Position numbers and translations under genes: made by a program. Positions 34,169 through 46,229 of a stretch of 64,000 bases of DNA are shown here, piece by piece. How positions within the stretch are numbered: the first letter of the stretch is position 1; each line of letters opens with the position of its first letter. The stretch is from Gnetum montanum. Lineage: Eukaryota > Streptophyta > Gnetopsida > Gnetales > Gnetaceae. The stretch lies in contig MNCI01013784.1 of the NCBI GenBank assembly GCA_015680685.1, forward strand, positions 1,234-65,233, given 5' to 3'. The notes below the pieces were generated by a model, which was not told the DNA's origin, searched no databases, and was given only the letters and a program-made list of their open reading frames with translations.

Positions 34169-36840
34169 TTTGGTATTGGAGTAAACTATGAGTTAATGAC
34201 CATTCAAAACCATGGGTTGACTACAACCTAATGATGAACCATGAAGCCATGACCCATGGAGAGTTATGGACCATCACCAGATGTACCACATATCTAGATG
34301 ATCTATGTATGCTAGAGGATACCTTTCCATTGATTTCATGGATAGTGGATTATGCATCTACAAGAGATAGATTCCACCAACCAACAAAATTCTTTCATGG
34401 ATATCATTAATTACATTCCATTAAGATTTATCAATTTTAGGAGATGTTGGTAAGACAAGGATACACTAGTCAAGGTAACTCTTACCCATCTTGTAGTAAT
34501 GTTGAAAATATTAATTAATTAATGTCATTGTTAAGTTCCTTCTTAAAGCTAAAGGTAATAACCATGATCTAAATTAATCTTATGTTGTTTAGAACCCACT
34601 ATTCATAGACATCTTACCTTTATAAACTTGGCATTATTCATTTCATCTAATACCTATAGATTAGCAAGTTTAAGGGATTCAACCTATCCATAACATTATC
34701 TCATCCCTACTCAGGGTTATTAGCATGAGATCCATAGGAAAACCAAGAAACTAATACTTAGTGGGGAATATTATCATGTCTTACTTCTTCTTAGTAGTTG
34801 GGGCATAATCTTATTGTGAGAAGGTAGACATCATACTTGCCAAATTCTGGTGTAAAAATATTATCATTACGTTCAAACATTGGTATATCATTTATAAGAA
34901 ACTTAGAGTCATTTAAAAGTTATCATGTCACCCATACATCAACCTAGTGATGTTGTTTTGGTAAAATAAACTAGTTTGGACTTTTCAAAATCTTGAAAAC
35001 CCAACTTAGTTTTTGGACTCTAAGCCATGTTCAATGCATACTACTTGTTGAAATGAACCCAATAGTACAAATTTTGTCTCGATTGGACTTATGGTTTGAG
35101 AGATATTGCTATTTTAATTTTCTTGTTATGCATGCATTATAAAAATAATAAATTATTAAATTAAAAATTATTAAATTTTTATTTAAAACAAGGTCAAAAT
35201 TTTAGGGTTAGGAATCAAACTTAGAATCTCTCTTTACCCAAATCAAACTCACAAACTATCATCAGCTAAATCACCATCTCAACCATCGAGGCAAGGTAGA
35301 ATAAAATAATATTTAAAAGTAAAAAAAGATCACAAATTTTAGGGGTTGAAATCAAATAATATTAAAAAGTAAAAACTTGGAATCTTCCTTTACCCAAATC
35401 AAACTCATTATCCAAATTGAACGCACACCCTGTCATCAACCATACCACCATGTCAACCATCGAGGTAAGGTAGAATAAAATAATATTAAAAAGTAAAAAA
35501 AAAAGATCATAAATTTTAGGGTTTGAAATTAAACTCATGATCAATAAGTTATTAAACGCAGATCTTAAGACTCACTCTACTAGCCACCAAGGAAATTTGC
35601 TTGATTTAACATAAACAAGGGTACAATTAACTATATTTAAATATTTTGAAAAAATAAATAAAATATTTTGTAGCTTTGTGAAGGCTGCATTGGCCCATGA
35701 AGGCTACATAGGTCCTTATAGGACTACATAGCCCCTTCTTTAGGGCTACACAACCCACTATTACTCTGTTGCAAAATGCTCCACCACTGTTGCAGTCCCT
35801 AGCACTTGCCACTGCTCTGTTCTACAAAAAATAAAAAATAAAAAAAATAAAAATATTTTTCTTTGCACATGGGTTATAGGCTATGTAGGCCCACCATATG
35901 ATGGAAATTTTCAAAATAGTCAAATAGTGGAAAAGTTAAAATTAATGTTTTGGTGGAAAGAGTGGAAATATGGAAGGTGGAAAATTTTGACAATTAATTT
36001 AAATTGAAATTTTGATAGTAACTAAATTAAGAATTCTATAGTTAAGCATGCTAGTAATTAAGTGCATTGGTTCTGGAGTAGTACTTGGATGGGTGACCTC
36101 TAGGGAAGTCTTGTTTTCATGCCTTAAAATTTTGAACCTTAGAAGCCATAACTTTTGCTTCTAGAAGCCTTTTTTAGTGAATAAAGAGTCATTTCCTATA
36201 GATTTCAACTTCTTAGATATAATGGTGAAGTCACATCAGCTCTATGAAGCTCCAAAGATTAGTTTTCACTCCTTGCCCAACATGGTACCTCAAGACCATT
36301 AGAGTCTCTATTTCTAGATTTACTTGGACATGCAATGTATGTTTCTAGCATATGAATAGTCATTTCCACATTTTTCACCCTTGTGAACTCAATGGTGAGC
36401 TCAGATTTATCATCTAGGTACTCGATAATTCAATGATATCATAAATTGTGCCTTAAAAGACCACAACTTAGACTAACTAATCATGCCTAATAATTTAATT
36501 ATTGGGACTAATAAATTTAACCTTTTGGAACTTATGATTAAGTGCTTAACCTCTATAGATAGTCTTAAATCACTAATCCTTGATGTATCATTAGTTACAT
36601 TGCTAGAGTCAATGTTCTAAGAGAGGTAGAAAGAAACATCACTAAAGAGTTTCAGTAATGTAGTGAGTCATTACCAACAAGATTAGTTGGAGAATTAGTT
36701 GATGAATTATTTGGTGAACTAGAATGATTAAGAAAATGTATATCAATTCATCCTATAACCAAATCATCTTTTAGAACATGGAGATTCATAATCTTATCTC
36801 GATAAGGTGTATGATAGTAATAAAGAATAATTGTCCAAAG
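34169..36840 (+). mobile_element. D2 internal region, 5' part
   Basis: It starts with the tRNA-Met-like PBS. No gag or pol frame is recognisable. It aligns with 22060-25180 of D1, with a shorter central part (35640-35930). Repeated AT-rich units with the word AGGGTTNGAAATCAAAC occur at 35200-35560. The 5S-like fragment is listed separately. Confidence 0.6.
36031..36123 (+). pseudogene. 5S rRNA-like fragment in D2
   Basis: GTTAAGCATGCT at about 36041 and then GAGTAGTACTTGGATGGGTG, ACCTCTAGGGAAGTC at about 36076-36110 match the 3' two-thirds of plant 5S rRNA (GTTAAGCGTGCT, GAGTAGTACTAGGATGGGTG, ACCTCCTGGGAAGTC). An insertion of about 15 bp separates the two blocks. It covers the box C region of the pol III internal promoter. 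It cannot be a working gene because the 5' third is absent. Confidence 0.7.
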
Positions 36841-37960
36841 ATTCCAAGAATGAGAATGAAAGTGAAAACATATAATGTAATGGCAAGATTTCTAGTTAGT
36901 AAGAGACAACATTTGCTATGTCCATCATGGGACTTAGACTAGCATGAGTATAAATATCCATGCATCTTAGCAGAATTACAAGATTTGGATGTTGATGTCT
37001 TGTGCCTATAAGAAGTATTGCCCTAGGAACTTGTATACCAATTCCAACTAGACTTGGAAAAGATGGGAAACCAAGGTATTTATAAGAAAAAATATTCTTG
37101 TGAAAGTTCTTCTTTTGAGCCATACAAATTAGCCTATTGTAAAAATTATAACATGGATGGTTGCGTGATCTTTTATAAAGAAGCCCAGTTTGAATTAGTA
37201 TAAGGATTTGGGTGGAGTTTAAAAGATATGATTTTTTAACTCTCAAAACTTCAAATTATTAGAAAGAAAGAATGGTCAAGGTTCCAGATAAGCCATATAG
37301 CTTAGGTAGTAATACTAAAAATCGAGTTATTAATAAGATGTGTATTCATAGTTAACATATTTAATTACCAACTAAACATGTCTAGATGTTATATTGTGCT
37401 AGGGAGCACACTTGATTAAGTAAATAAAGGAAAGTTTGAAGAATAAGTTATTCATAAGATATACTAATCTAGTGCTAATTTTCATTTATGGAGACTTTAA
37501 TGAGAAAGTTAAAAGTAGTGCTTACCAATTCTTAAAATATGGATGTATAAAAGAATCCTTTGAAGATGAACCTAATTTGAAGAAGATGTTTCCATCAATT
37601 TAACATGAAATTCCATTGGCCAATACATATTTTTCTTACTTAAAATATTCAATATATTAATTAGATTCAAGAATTTAGGAATACATGATGTTAATGGATA
37701 ACACTCATCAAGAACCATAGTTTAGTAATTACTCTACCACAATTAATGAATATGGGTCAACATCATTCTTCATTAAGATCCTAGATTATATATAGTATTA
37801 GGTTCAATTCTTCCAAGTTACCAAGTCACTAGAATTACTTTCCAAAGAAGAAGTTGAAGAGAAGCAAAATCAAGCCCTTCCATCCTGAACAAGACCATCT
37901 AATCATATACGACTTATGGTAGAACTATAATTACTTCCATTAATTCCTAAGGTTGATCAA
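36841..37960 (+). pseudogene. CCR4/EEP-type deadenylase pseudogene, D2 copy
   Basis: This parallels the D1 copy. Readable words in order are TYNVMARFLVSKRQHLLCP, HEYKYPCILAELQDLD, VDVLCL then EVLP with a stop in place of the Gln codon, FQLDLEKMGNQGIYKKK, YCKNYNMDGCVIFYKEAQFE, FIYGDFNEKV near 37490, and PSNHIRLMVEL near 37885 (SDH changed to SNH). The two copies complement each other, which makes the family call firmer than either alone. It lies in sense orientation within D, ending about 400 nt before the E2 insertion. No introns are apparent between motifs. Confidence 0.72.
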
Positions 37961-38361
37961 GATTAAGAAGTATCTTATTCTTACTTTTATTTATGATTTT
38001 CATAATTTTATTTATTATTTAATTTATATTTTAATTAGATAAGTAAAATATCTAGGGTGATGCAAGTTGGGAATAAGGATTTTACCTACCTTCACTTGGA
38101 TAACCAGATATGAGTTGCACTTTGTGTGACCATGGTTAGGATTAGTGATTGGTGGTTGATAGACCTTTAATTCACCTCTTATCATTATCTTAGAAAATAA
38201 GGTAAGTATTAATAAATTAATATTTAAATTACCATATATTTTCTCACATATTTCTTGTTTGTAGAATAAGTAGGAAACAACTTCAAGTTTAAAGGAAAAA
38301 TCAAATTATTAAAGCATAGGATCATAACAAGAGCATTGGAGCTAGAAAAAATATTGAACAT
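37961..38361 (+). other. D2 3' internal segment, with the A2 empty site
   Basis: AT-rich and without a frame. It contains the uninterrupted form of the A2 target (ttatcttagaaaataagg near 38190) and ends with AACAT, the E2 target site. It resumes at 53302. Confidence 0.65.
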
Positions 38362-39222
38362 TGATGAGCAGTGAGTAGACCCTACACCCAACCATATGAA
38401 TCACTAAGCGTCCACATGTGATCCAGTCAAATTCTATGGACCTATAGCCTTCTAAGTACACTAGTCTCTAGGAAGTGACTAACCATTGCAATCGTTGTGT
38501 TCTCAATTACACTTGTGAAATGCAAAGGTATGGTTAACTGAAGCATATGATTTTTATCATTTTTATGTTTTGTGTTTTAAGTTGCTTAAGGCTAAAGAAT
38601 AATGAATAAAAATAAAATAATTAAATTGCTAATTTAGTCTAACTAGATACACCTAACTAATCCTAACATAAGCATCCATTTCCACTTGTCGTACACATCT
38701 TGAACACATTTAACACTACTGGGTTACTAAATGTTAAGTGTTACTAGGATTATCAAGTGCCAAGCATATGCTAGAAGTGGTTGTACTTATGAGATTAATT
38801 AATTGCTATTTAATCTAGCTTAATTTAGCTTAATTTCTTAAAGCATTAGAGGAAATCACATAAAACATTAATTGCATAAATAAATAATTAATCTATTTCA
38901 AAGTGTTGCAAGGTTTATCAAAAAGATCATCTTTATTGCCACACATACTATTGTGCTTAAGTAAAATAGTGCTCGAATAAAGATATGTATACTCTTGACT
39001 CCTACTACAGGGACTTAAAAAAATATTCTAACTCTCACAGAAGAAAATTGTAAGAGCTCTGCTACAACTATGACAAGATATGCCATAAACATGGTGGGTA
39101 AGCATGTATTTATAGACAAAAATAGATACTATGTTGATGGGGCTACATCAATGCATCAAATCATGTGTCAATAGGGCCTAGTCGATGGGGCCCAGTCAAC
39201 ACATCCAATTTATGATTCATCA
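38362..39222 (-). repeat. E2 3' LTR
   Basis: 861 bp, TGATGAGCAGTG to GATTCATCA. A TATA box (tatttatag) lies near 39109. CGATGGGGC/CTAGTCGATG repeats in U3 replace the GATATC repeats of A and E1. It is adjoined on the right by the polypurine tract (plus tacccccacaa at 39223). Confidence 0.8.
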
Positions 39223-40048
39223 TACCCCCACAATTGAATGAAAACTCATCCTCTAGTTCTTTACAAATTTGGAAAGGTATGGAATTATTGACTGATGACA
39301 GAGATATGATAAACACAAACAAACACTAAGTGGTTGAGTGTATGGATATACAATGATTACAAATTTTTTTGGTGTTCAGGATTACAAAATTGAACACTAG
39401 GACAAAATTTGACAATCACAATTCCTTTTTATGGCATGAAGATGATGAAGAAGATTAAATGGTCCCATGCGGGAAGGCTCTTAAGGTTCTAGCGAACCTT
39501 CTTCTACTTTAGGCACATGCTGTGGTTGAGGCTGTTGTGGTTATCTTGCTATGGTTGCAACTTTTAGTGAAAGATGAAAAGCATCCAACAATAGTTTCAT
39601 CTTCTCCTCCTTCTAGGATTATGCATTGTCCACATAGCTTCACCAATGTGGAGTGGAATGGGCACATCCCAAGGATAGGGCATTGTTGGAAACAACTCCT
39701 TGACATTAATACACTAGGCAAAAATTTTTTTGTGTTTGATGTCAAATGTTCTAATTACATTATATAGTTCCTAGTAATCATTCATTCTTCTAGCTAGGTT
39801 CTCAACAATTGATCTTTGATTGGCAAATCTTGCCTTGAGAGCTTTGAGTTTAGCATTTGTAGTCTGAAGCTTTTGCTTAGCTTCCTTGTGGTGCTTAAAC
39901 TCTACTTCATACAAAAAGTACAAGCTGGCCACCTTTTTCTCTAACTCTACCTATAGTCATCTAATAATTAGCATTACTAGGTTTGCATATCAAAGATTGG
40001 AAGCTCCATGTATTCTATCATTTCTTCAATCTACAACTCTTTCATGCA
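39223..40048 (-). pseudogene. E2 accessory ORF, distal part, and polypurine tract
   Basis: This is the continuation of the frame interrupted by B2. The minus strand reads MIEYMELPIF near 40010 and then a strong coiled-coil-like segment near 39950-39790 (VELEKKVASLYFLYEVEF, HHKEAKQKLQTTNAKLKAL, NQRSIVENLARRMND). It decays toward about 39500. The left 200 bp are noncoding and carry the PPT. Confidence 0.5.
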
Positions 40049-41909
40049 TGTGACGTCTGAAAACATTGGTGGCTGGAACATCAAGAGGTTGGCGGGCATA
40101 TAGCCTAACCCCGAATCCATGTGAGGGCCATGTTGGGAAATGAAAATAAGGTGCCCTAAATGGTCTTGTCAATCAGACAGGGACTTACATGGTGCTAAGA
40201 TGACTATGTGTAAGAGGGGTTTATATTGCATTACATGCAAACACTGGGATCAGCTAAGTTAGAGCGTAGTAGGGTGTCCCAGCCTAAGTATAGCGATGTG
40301 AACTTGCAAATACATATCAAAATAGTAGTAAATTACAAGAGTTATGCTTAATATTAAAGAAAAATGCTTGAAAAAATGGAACAAAGCTTGAGGACAAGAA
40401 ATTCACCACCCCAAAAAAGGGGGAGCATAGCTATTACAGGACAAGGGGTGAGAATGGTATGCAGTGTACAGGTAGGCATAGTGGCAACATAGTAGTGTAG
40501 TCATAGTCTTTGGGACACCTAGGACATGGAGCTAATGACCACTATGGGGACTAAACCTGTTGGGTTGGTTATTGCCGTGTTTTGCAAGTGCAAGGGTGGA
40601 CTACATTTTAGGCGTTGGCAAGGTGCAAAGCTTAGATGCTCAGGTGCGAGAATTCCAGGGATGCTTATAAAGTTAAATGCCCAATGCTCTTTTGATTTTC
40701 CAACCCTTAAAGTGCTGAACATAGGGTATTTATAGGACTAGGGTCAACGTGAGATGTGGATTGGGAACCATGTGGCATGGGTGCCATATGGCATGAGTGT
40801 AGATGGGGTTATACTAACATGCTATGCTCCCATGAGAGTAACAAAGTGTTATGCTCTAAAGAATAGCAACGAGTCCCTAGAGACTACTAAATTGTGACTA
40901 CACAACCTGGACTGCATGTGCTAGATTTTGAAAGACTGCATTGTACCTAAAAATAATGAAAAATAGTACAACTTGGAGGCTACGCTCTAGGACTACATCT
41001 TTTCCTCTTTTGAGTGGGGTCATGCATAGGAATAATTTTGGGGACTAATGGGGATGCAAAAGGGGATGAAAATTGATGATCTTGGTTACTGGAGGAATGC
41101 TGAAGTTGAGAGAAAGGTCAATGCTGAGTCCTAAAGGTTATTGGAGGCTTGTCTCTAGTGTCAAGCTAGCTATGCTCTAGAGCGTAACATAACACTTAGT
41201 GAAATTTGCAAAATTTTGATGTTTTACATTGGTCATGCTAGCTACAATGGGAAGCGTAGTAGGGATGCTTAGCCAAATTTTGACAAAATCTACAGTCTTC
41301 CTTCATGGTACGTTGGCTATTCTCTGGGGCGTAGCAAGAGAGGTATCCTCAAAAGTTAGAAAATGTGCCAGATGTATCTTCCATGTTAAGCTAGCTCGAT
41401 AGATTCTTATCCAATGCTTAGGAAAAAATTGGGCACTGGAACCTATGCTATGCTGGGGAGCATAATAGAGCATCTTGAGTAGTACTGACAACCTCTAGCC
41501 TAGTACTTAGGTGAACTAGCCACTAGAACATGTGCTACACTGGCTACATTGGGGAGCGTTGCAAGCATGACAACCCAAGAGATAGAAATTTTTCCGAACT
41601 ATCTCGTTCGTCCCATGTAATCATTGATCACTTCTAGCTTGGCACTTGGGCAAACTAGCAATGAAAGTGTGTGCTACGTTGGCTACACTGGGGAGTGTAG
41701 CAAGAAAATTGAGAGCGTAGTAGGACACTTAGAAAAATTTTCATGCGACTATTGTTAACACTTAGAAAATTTTGCAAACTAGGCCTCGATGCGTGCTATG
41801 TTGGCTATGCTAGGGAGTGTAGCACCAACAATTAGAAAACTTTGACAAGTTTTGACACTTAGACAAATTTGTTGTTGAACTATAGAAACCCGAAATTGGT
41901 GGTATTTCA
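40049..41909 (-). repeat. B2: solo LTR of the B family
   Basis: The LTR runs from TGTGACGTCTGAAAAC to GGTGGTATTTCA and is flanked by a perfect duplication ATGCA (40044-40048 and 41910-41914). No internal sequence remains, so it is a solo LTR formed by recombination between two LTRs. The minus-strand TATA box is at 40725-40734. U3 (about 40740-41909) carries repeated near-palindromes of the type GCTAYGCTCTAGAGCRTAGC. Confidence 0.88.
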
Positions 41910-44178
41910 ATGCAAATATTTGCTTTGTCGTAGGCATCTATCCCATTAATGATAGGTTGCCATACCTATTTTCCTTGCTAGAGTTGCTAGAGTATCTCAT
42001 TAATGTTTTCTGTAGCCATCTAGATTTGTTTTTCATTAACTTCTTTCTATAGGCCAACCTAATCTCTATAGTGATTCTTAACTCTCTCAAATCTGAGAGC
42101 CTCATTCTTCCAGCAAGTAATCTCAATTATAGATTTTTTACATAAGGCGTACACTTCCTCCATAGAGAGATTTCTATTTTTTGCTACCAATCTCCTAAGC
42201 TTAGTGTTTACCTTGGCTAGCTGCTCATGCTGTTGATGGATGAATTCTTGCATTTTCTATTTCTACACATCAACATTCTACAGGTGATGATTCTTTGTGG
42301 TCAACATTTCATTTTGTAGATGCATCTGGACCAAGTCCTTTTGAACTGAATATGTCTTAGCCTTGGACATGGATTGGTTAAAGATAGTCATTACCATCCT
42401 TGCCTCAACCTATTTAAGTTTGTGTTAAGGTTGTTGGAAAGCTTCATCTCTTGTTAGTGTAGGGTTGTGGAGTGCAGGAATGGTAAGGTGAGCTCTTAAT
42501 TCAGTAACCTTCATGGCCAAACATTGGTTTTGCTCTTGAAGTATTTTGAGTTTCCCTTCCAAATTGATTCATTTTCCCTTTTCTTTAAGTAGATCTAACT
42601 TTGTTGTGATGATGTTATTTGGAAAATCAAAGATATCCAAAATTGGTTGCCTAGTTCCCACTAATTAATCTAGCAACTGCTCATGCTGGGCTACACTCAA
42701 TCAACTGCTAATAGTTCCTATAGATGTATGTACATATCTAAGTGTAGAAATGTCTGATATAGATGCTACATGTGCATTTAGTACTTCAGTGATCCAATTA
42801 GCAACCACTTCCATTATGGTCTTCTACCCCTGGTGCTACATCACCAAGAAAATTGTCATCTTTCCCTCCTTCAAGCACACTGAAAAGGTAGTAGCATTCC
42901 TAGAGATTTTTAGGAATTGTTGTTGTTGAGAAAGAGACAATGTTACCTCTTGGGCATTAGGATTTGACCTCATGAGTAGCTACATTCTTTGGGTTGAGAA
43001 TATTGGCCCACCTTCCTCCACCTGACTAATTGTTCAAGAAACTTCATTGAGATGACTCATTACATGATAGTATATAGATGAATCCCCACCACTTGTTCCT
43101 ACTTACTGCTCCCACTCATGCAAGAGTTAATCTTAGATTTTATGTAGGAATTTAATGGCAACATGGGACTCTGACATTGTTTCTTGAGTGGGTAGTGGAG
43201 GTGGCAGTTGTTGCTTCTCTTCTTTAAACATGGTAGGGGTCTAGTCTTTCATCATTTTAGACTAGGAGACAATGGAAGTATGCCTGATTATGTCATTTTC
43301 ATAGGGGACTATCCTTACCCTTTTACAGGGTTTTCTAATAATGCATGGAAAGGGCAAGGTTCTCCTTCCACATTCATTTTCCTTGAAGTACTTTTCTATC
43401 TCCAGATAGTTAGTTGTGAAAGGTTTATAGGGAATTTTCTGCTTAAAGAAACACATGCATTAGTGGATAAAGTGGTTACCTTGCTGGGCCTCACCATCAG
43501 ATTGAGGTGATAAGCTACTATCTTGAAGTATGTGCACTTTGCTAATGTGAGCGTGCCAAACTCCTTGCAGTCAACCTCATAACACCGTTGGATCTACTCC
43601 CTTTTTGTCTCTATGTCTTCTTATGTGGAGATCTCTACCAGATGGATCCTAGAATTAGGTAGACCAAGAGCCTATGCACTAGCTTTTGCTTAGTAGGATA
43701 CCTAATTGTCCTTGATTCTCATAGTGGATCTTGCCTTTCTACTATTTCAAAAGAGATATTTCTCTCCCATGTACCACTTCCCACTGGAAGTGATAATTGG
43801 CCACATGGAAGAGTTTTGCAACCACATCTTGACTTCTAGTGGAGAATGTTCTAAGAATGGCCTAAGTCCAATTCTTAGAGAACTGAGTGTTGGATATCAT
43901 GAGGCTTGATTGTATCAAGGTAGGCTTGTTTCAATATGACCTCAAGTCTTGGTATGGGCCTTGGTGTCTCTCCTCTTTGAAATTGTTCTATTGTAGCCTC
44001 TTCTTCAGGAATTTTCTGGATAGATTCCACTTCAGGCTCCTTCCAAAGAGGTCTTGTTGCATGAGTTTATGTTGCCTACTCTTGGGCTTGTTCCTGTTGT
44101 TCCATTCTAGCTCTAGGTAATTTTTCCTTTTGTTGGGATGGTCCTCCTTCTTGCAACCATTTCAATCTTGGTGCCATC
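41910..44178 (-). pseudogene. E2 accessory ORF, proximal part (coiled-coil protein, unrecognised)
   Basis: The likely start is the ATG at 44176-44178 (MAPRLKWLQEGGPSQQKEK), followed by a charged region. The middle, about 43850-43500, reads WLQNSSMWPIITSSGKWYMG and, after stops, ALGLPNSRIHLVEIST and CYEVDCKEFGTLTLAKCTYF; the LGLPN word recalls the LNLPN of the A2 accessory ORF. From about 42560 to 42060 it is coiled-coil-like (KVTELRAHLTIPALHNPTL, EFIHQQHEQLAKVNTKLRRL, RNLSMEEVYALCKKSI). At least a dozen stops and frame changes are present. With the part beyond B2 it spans about 3 kb. It lies in the env position, but no membrane segment is evident. I cannot assign a function. Confidence 0.45.
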
Positions 44179-44283
44179 TGTGATCATAACATGACCAAGG
44201 ATTAGCATTTAATGTGTAACTTGAGATAATTGGGATACCTTATCTTTATGAGAAAGTTACACTTGGCTAAGTTATGATCATGG
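44178..44283. repeat. Imperfect inverted repeat (hairpin) before the E2 accessory ORF
   Basis: Arms GTGATCATAACATGACCAAG (44180-44199) and CTTGGCTAAGTTATGATCAT (44263-44282) are inverted copies with few mismatches. An inner pair, GTGTAACTT/AAGTTACAC, extends the stem. The hairpin abuts the presumed ORF start. Confidence 0.6.
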
Positions 44284-46229
44284 TAGATTTGATCATTTCA
44301 ATTATTATTTTATTCTTATTTTAATATTAATAATTAATTTTACATTTACTAGAGTTTGTTGGAAGGGTTAAATTTTGAAAATTTGATGGTTTAATATTAT
44401 TCTATTCATTAATCCTTTGGGAGAGTTAGAAAAATCTTGAAAACTTTTCATTAGAAACCTTAAGGTTTGTGATGCCCATGACTAAGAGCTTCCTTCCAGT
44501 AGCTACAAGATCAAAGAATGGAGTGATTTGGATAAACGATGTGAAAGTTATGGGCTCTAGAAGGTTTTGGGCTCTAAAAAATTGCAAAAACTCCCCTCGC
44601 ATTTTGAAGCAAATGACAAAACTTTTAAATTTTTGGATGGTATTTATAGAAATTTTGAGCTACGTTGATAAAGCATATTTGACTAGGCCTAGTCGATGTA
44701 GCTATTGAATGCCATTGACTTTGTCAAAAGTAATAAAAAACAAGGAGTTTTAGCATGAAATGAGGGTCAGATGGAAGCCCAAAAAGCCATGGACATGATG
44801 AAAATATTAGAAGATGGTCTTGAAGTTCTAAAAATTTATAAACTATTAGAGAATGAGATTTTATGAAGAAAAATGCCTTAAGGAGTGCATAGTTGGATGC
44901 ATGATGGAGCACACAAAAGATTTGATTATAGCAACGTCTAAGGGTAAGGGACTTAACTAAAAAAACCACAAGATATACAAGTGGGTCCTCCCCATAGCAG
45001 CACATGCCATTTTTTCCCTTGCATAATCTCAACTAAGGAGTTTGTGGGCCTTATAGTTGATTAATGGTTATGAAAAGTTAAGGACCAAACTCAGAGAATC
45101 TATTTAGGAATTTCAACAAATCAAACTAAGACATTGGATGAAAACATGGATAAATAGTAGTAAGGTAAGTTATGGAAGCATTGATAGATGATAGAGAGAG
45201 TGGAATGGATTTCTCGATCCTGGTCACATGAAGTCCCTTGTGGAATTCATGGTTAAATAACATGATAGAGTTCATACTTAGTTCAACCCAAAACCAACCA
45301 TATTTAGTGACTTCACATCATCACTCTATAACCAATCCACCTCCTTGAGAGACAAGAATGCTACCATAAATCAAGCACCATTTTGTTTAGAGAAGAAAAG
45401 AGAAGCAGGAAGGGAGAAAGGGCCATAGTTAGAGAAGACCTTTACACATGGGTAACATGTCTTTCTAGTCCATAACTAGTGCTTGTAGTTGATTTATTGT
45501 GTCTAAGGGATGTGCTTTGAATTTCCATCATCATTGTTTTTCATTTTTTTTGTTTTTTTTAGTTTTGTTATTTTTTCTGGGTGGGAACCACAACATGTAA
45601 AGACTTATTTAAATTTCTATTATTAGTAGACATAGAACATAAAGAGATCCATGAAAAACAAACTTGCACTCAAGATGGTAGAAGGTACAGAGAGCTTTGA
45701 ATCCCCTTGAAGTCACACCCTTTTCAAACCTTTGAATCATTTCCAAGTCTAGAAACTACCAAGGTCACAAGTTCGTTAAGGTTTTATTAATGAAAAGGGA
45801 TCTCATGTTTCCAAAACAAGGAAACTCATAGAGTTTGTGGATGGGTGGATGATGTGGACTCATTGCCTATTTCATGAAAAATAAACTTTGTCTTACTTAC
45901 TAGTCATCAAAATTCAAACATAGAAACCAAACATTAGTAATAAAAAATGTTAAGTACAAACTACCATTAACAAAAAACTATGGCATCATTGTGTCCTATT
46001 AGAAATAAAGAAATTTTATTAGAAAACAAGGAAAATTCACAAAAAATAAGGAAAAATATAAAATATATAGTAAAATATTCAAGAAAAATAAAGCATACTA
46101 ATAATGTTGTAAAATTTTTTTAGAAAAATAACAGTGTAAAATAAAAAAGGTATAAAACAAGATAGTGTAAAAGTATTAAGAAAAACTGAGGAGCCACTTT
46201 AAATGATTAGCACAGATGGCCATCTCCTC
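44284..46229 (-). other. E2 spacer between integrase and accessory ORF
   Basis: No frame is recognised. The minus-strand purine tract TATGGGGAGGACC lies at 44986-44994 and the shared block CATGGGTAACATGTC/TTTCTAGT lies at 45439-45469; both match E1 and A2. A segment near 44640-44700 (tatttatagaaatttt, ctaggcctagtcgatg) resembles U3 of the E2 LTR. Confidence 0.5.
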
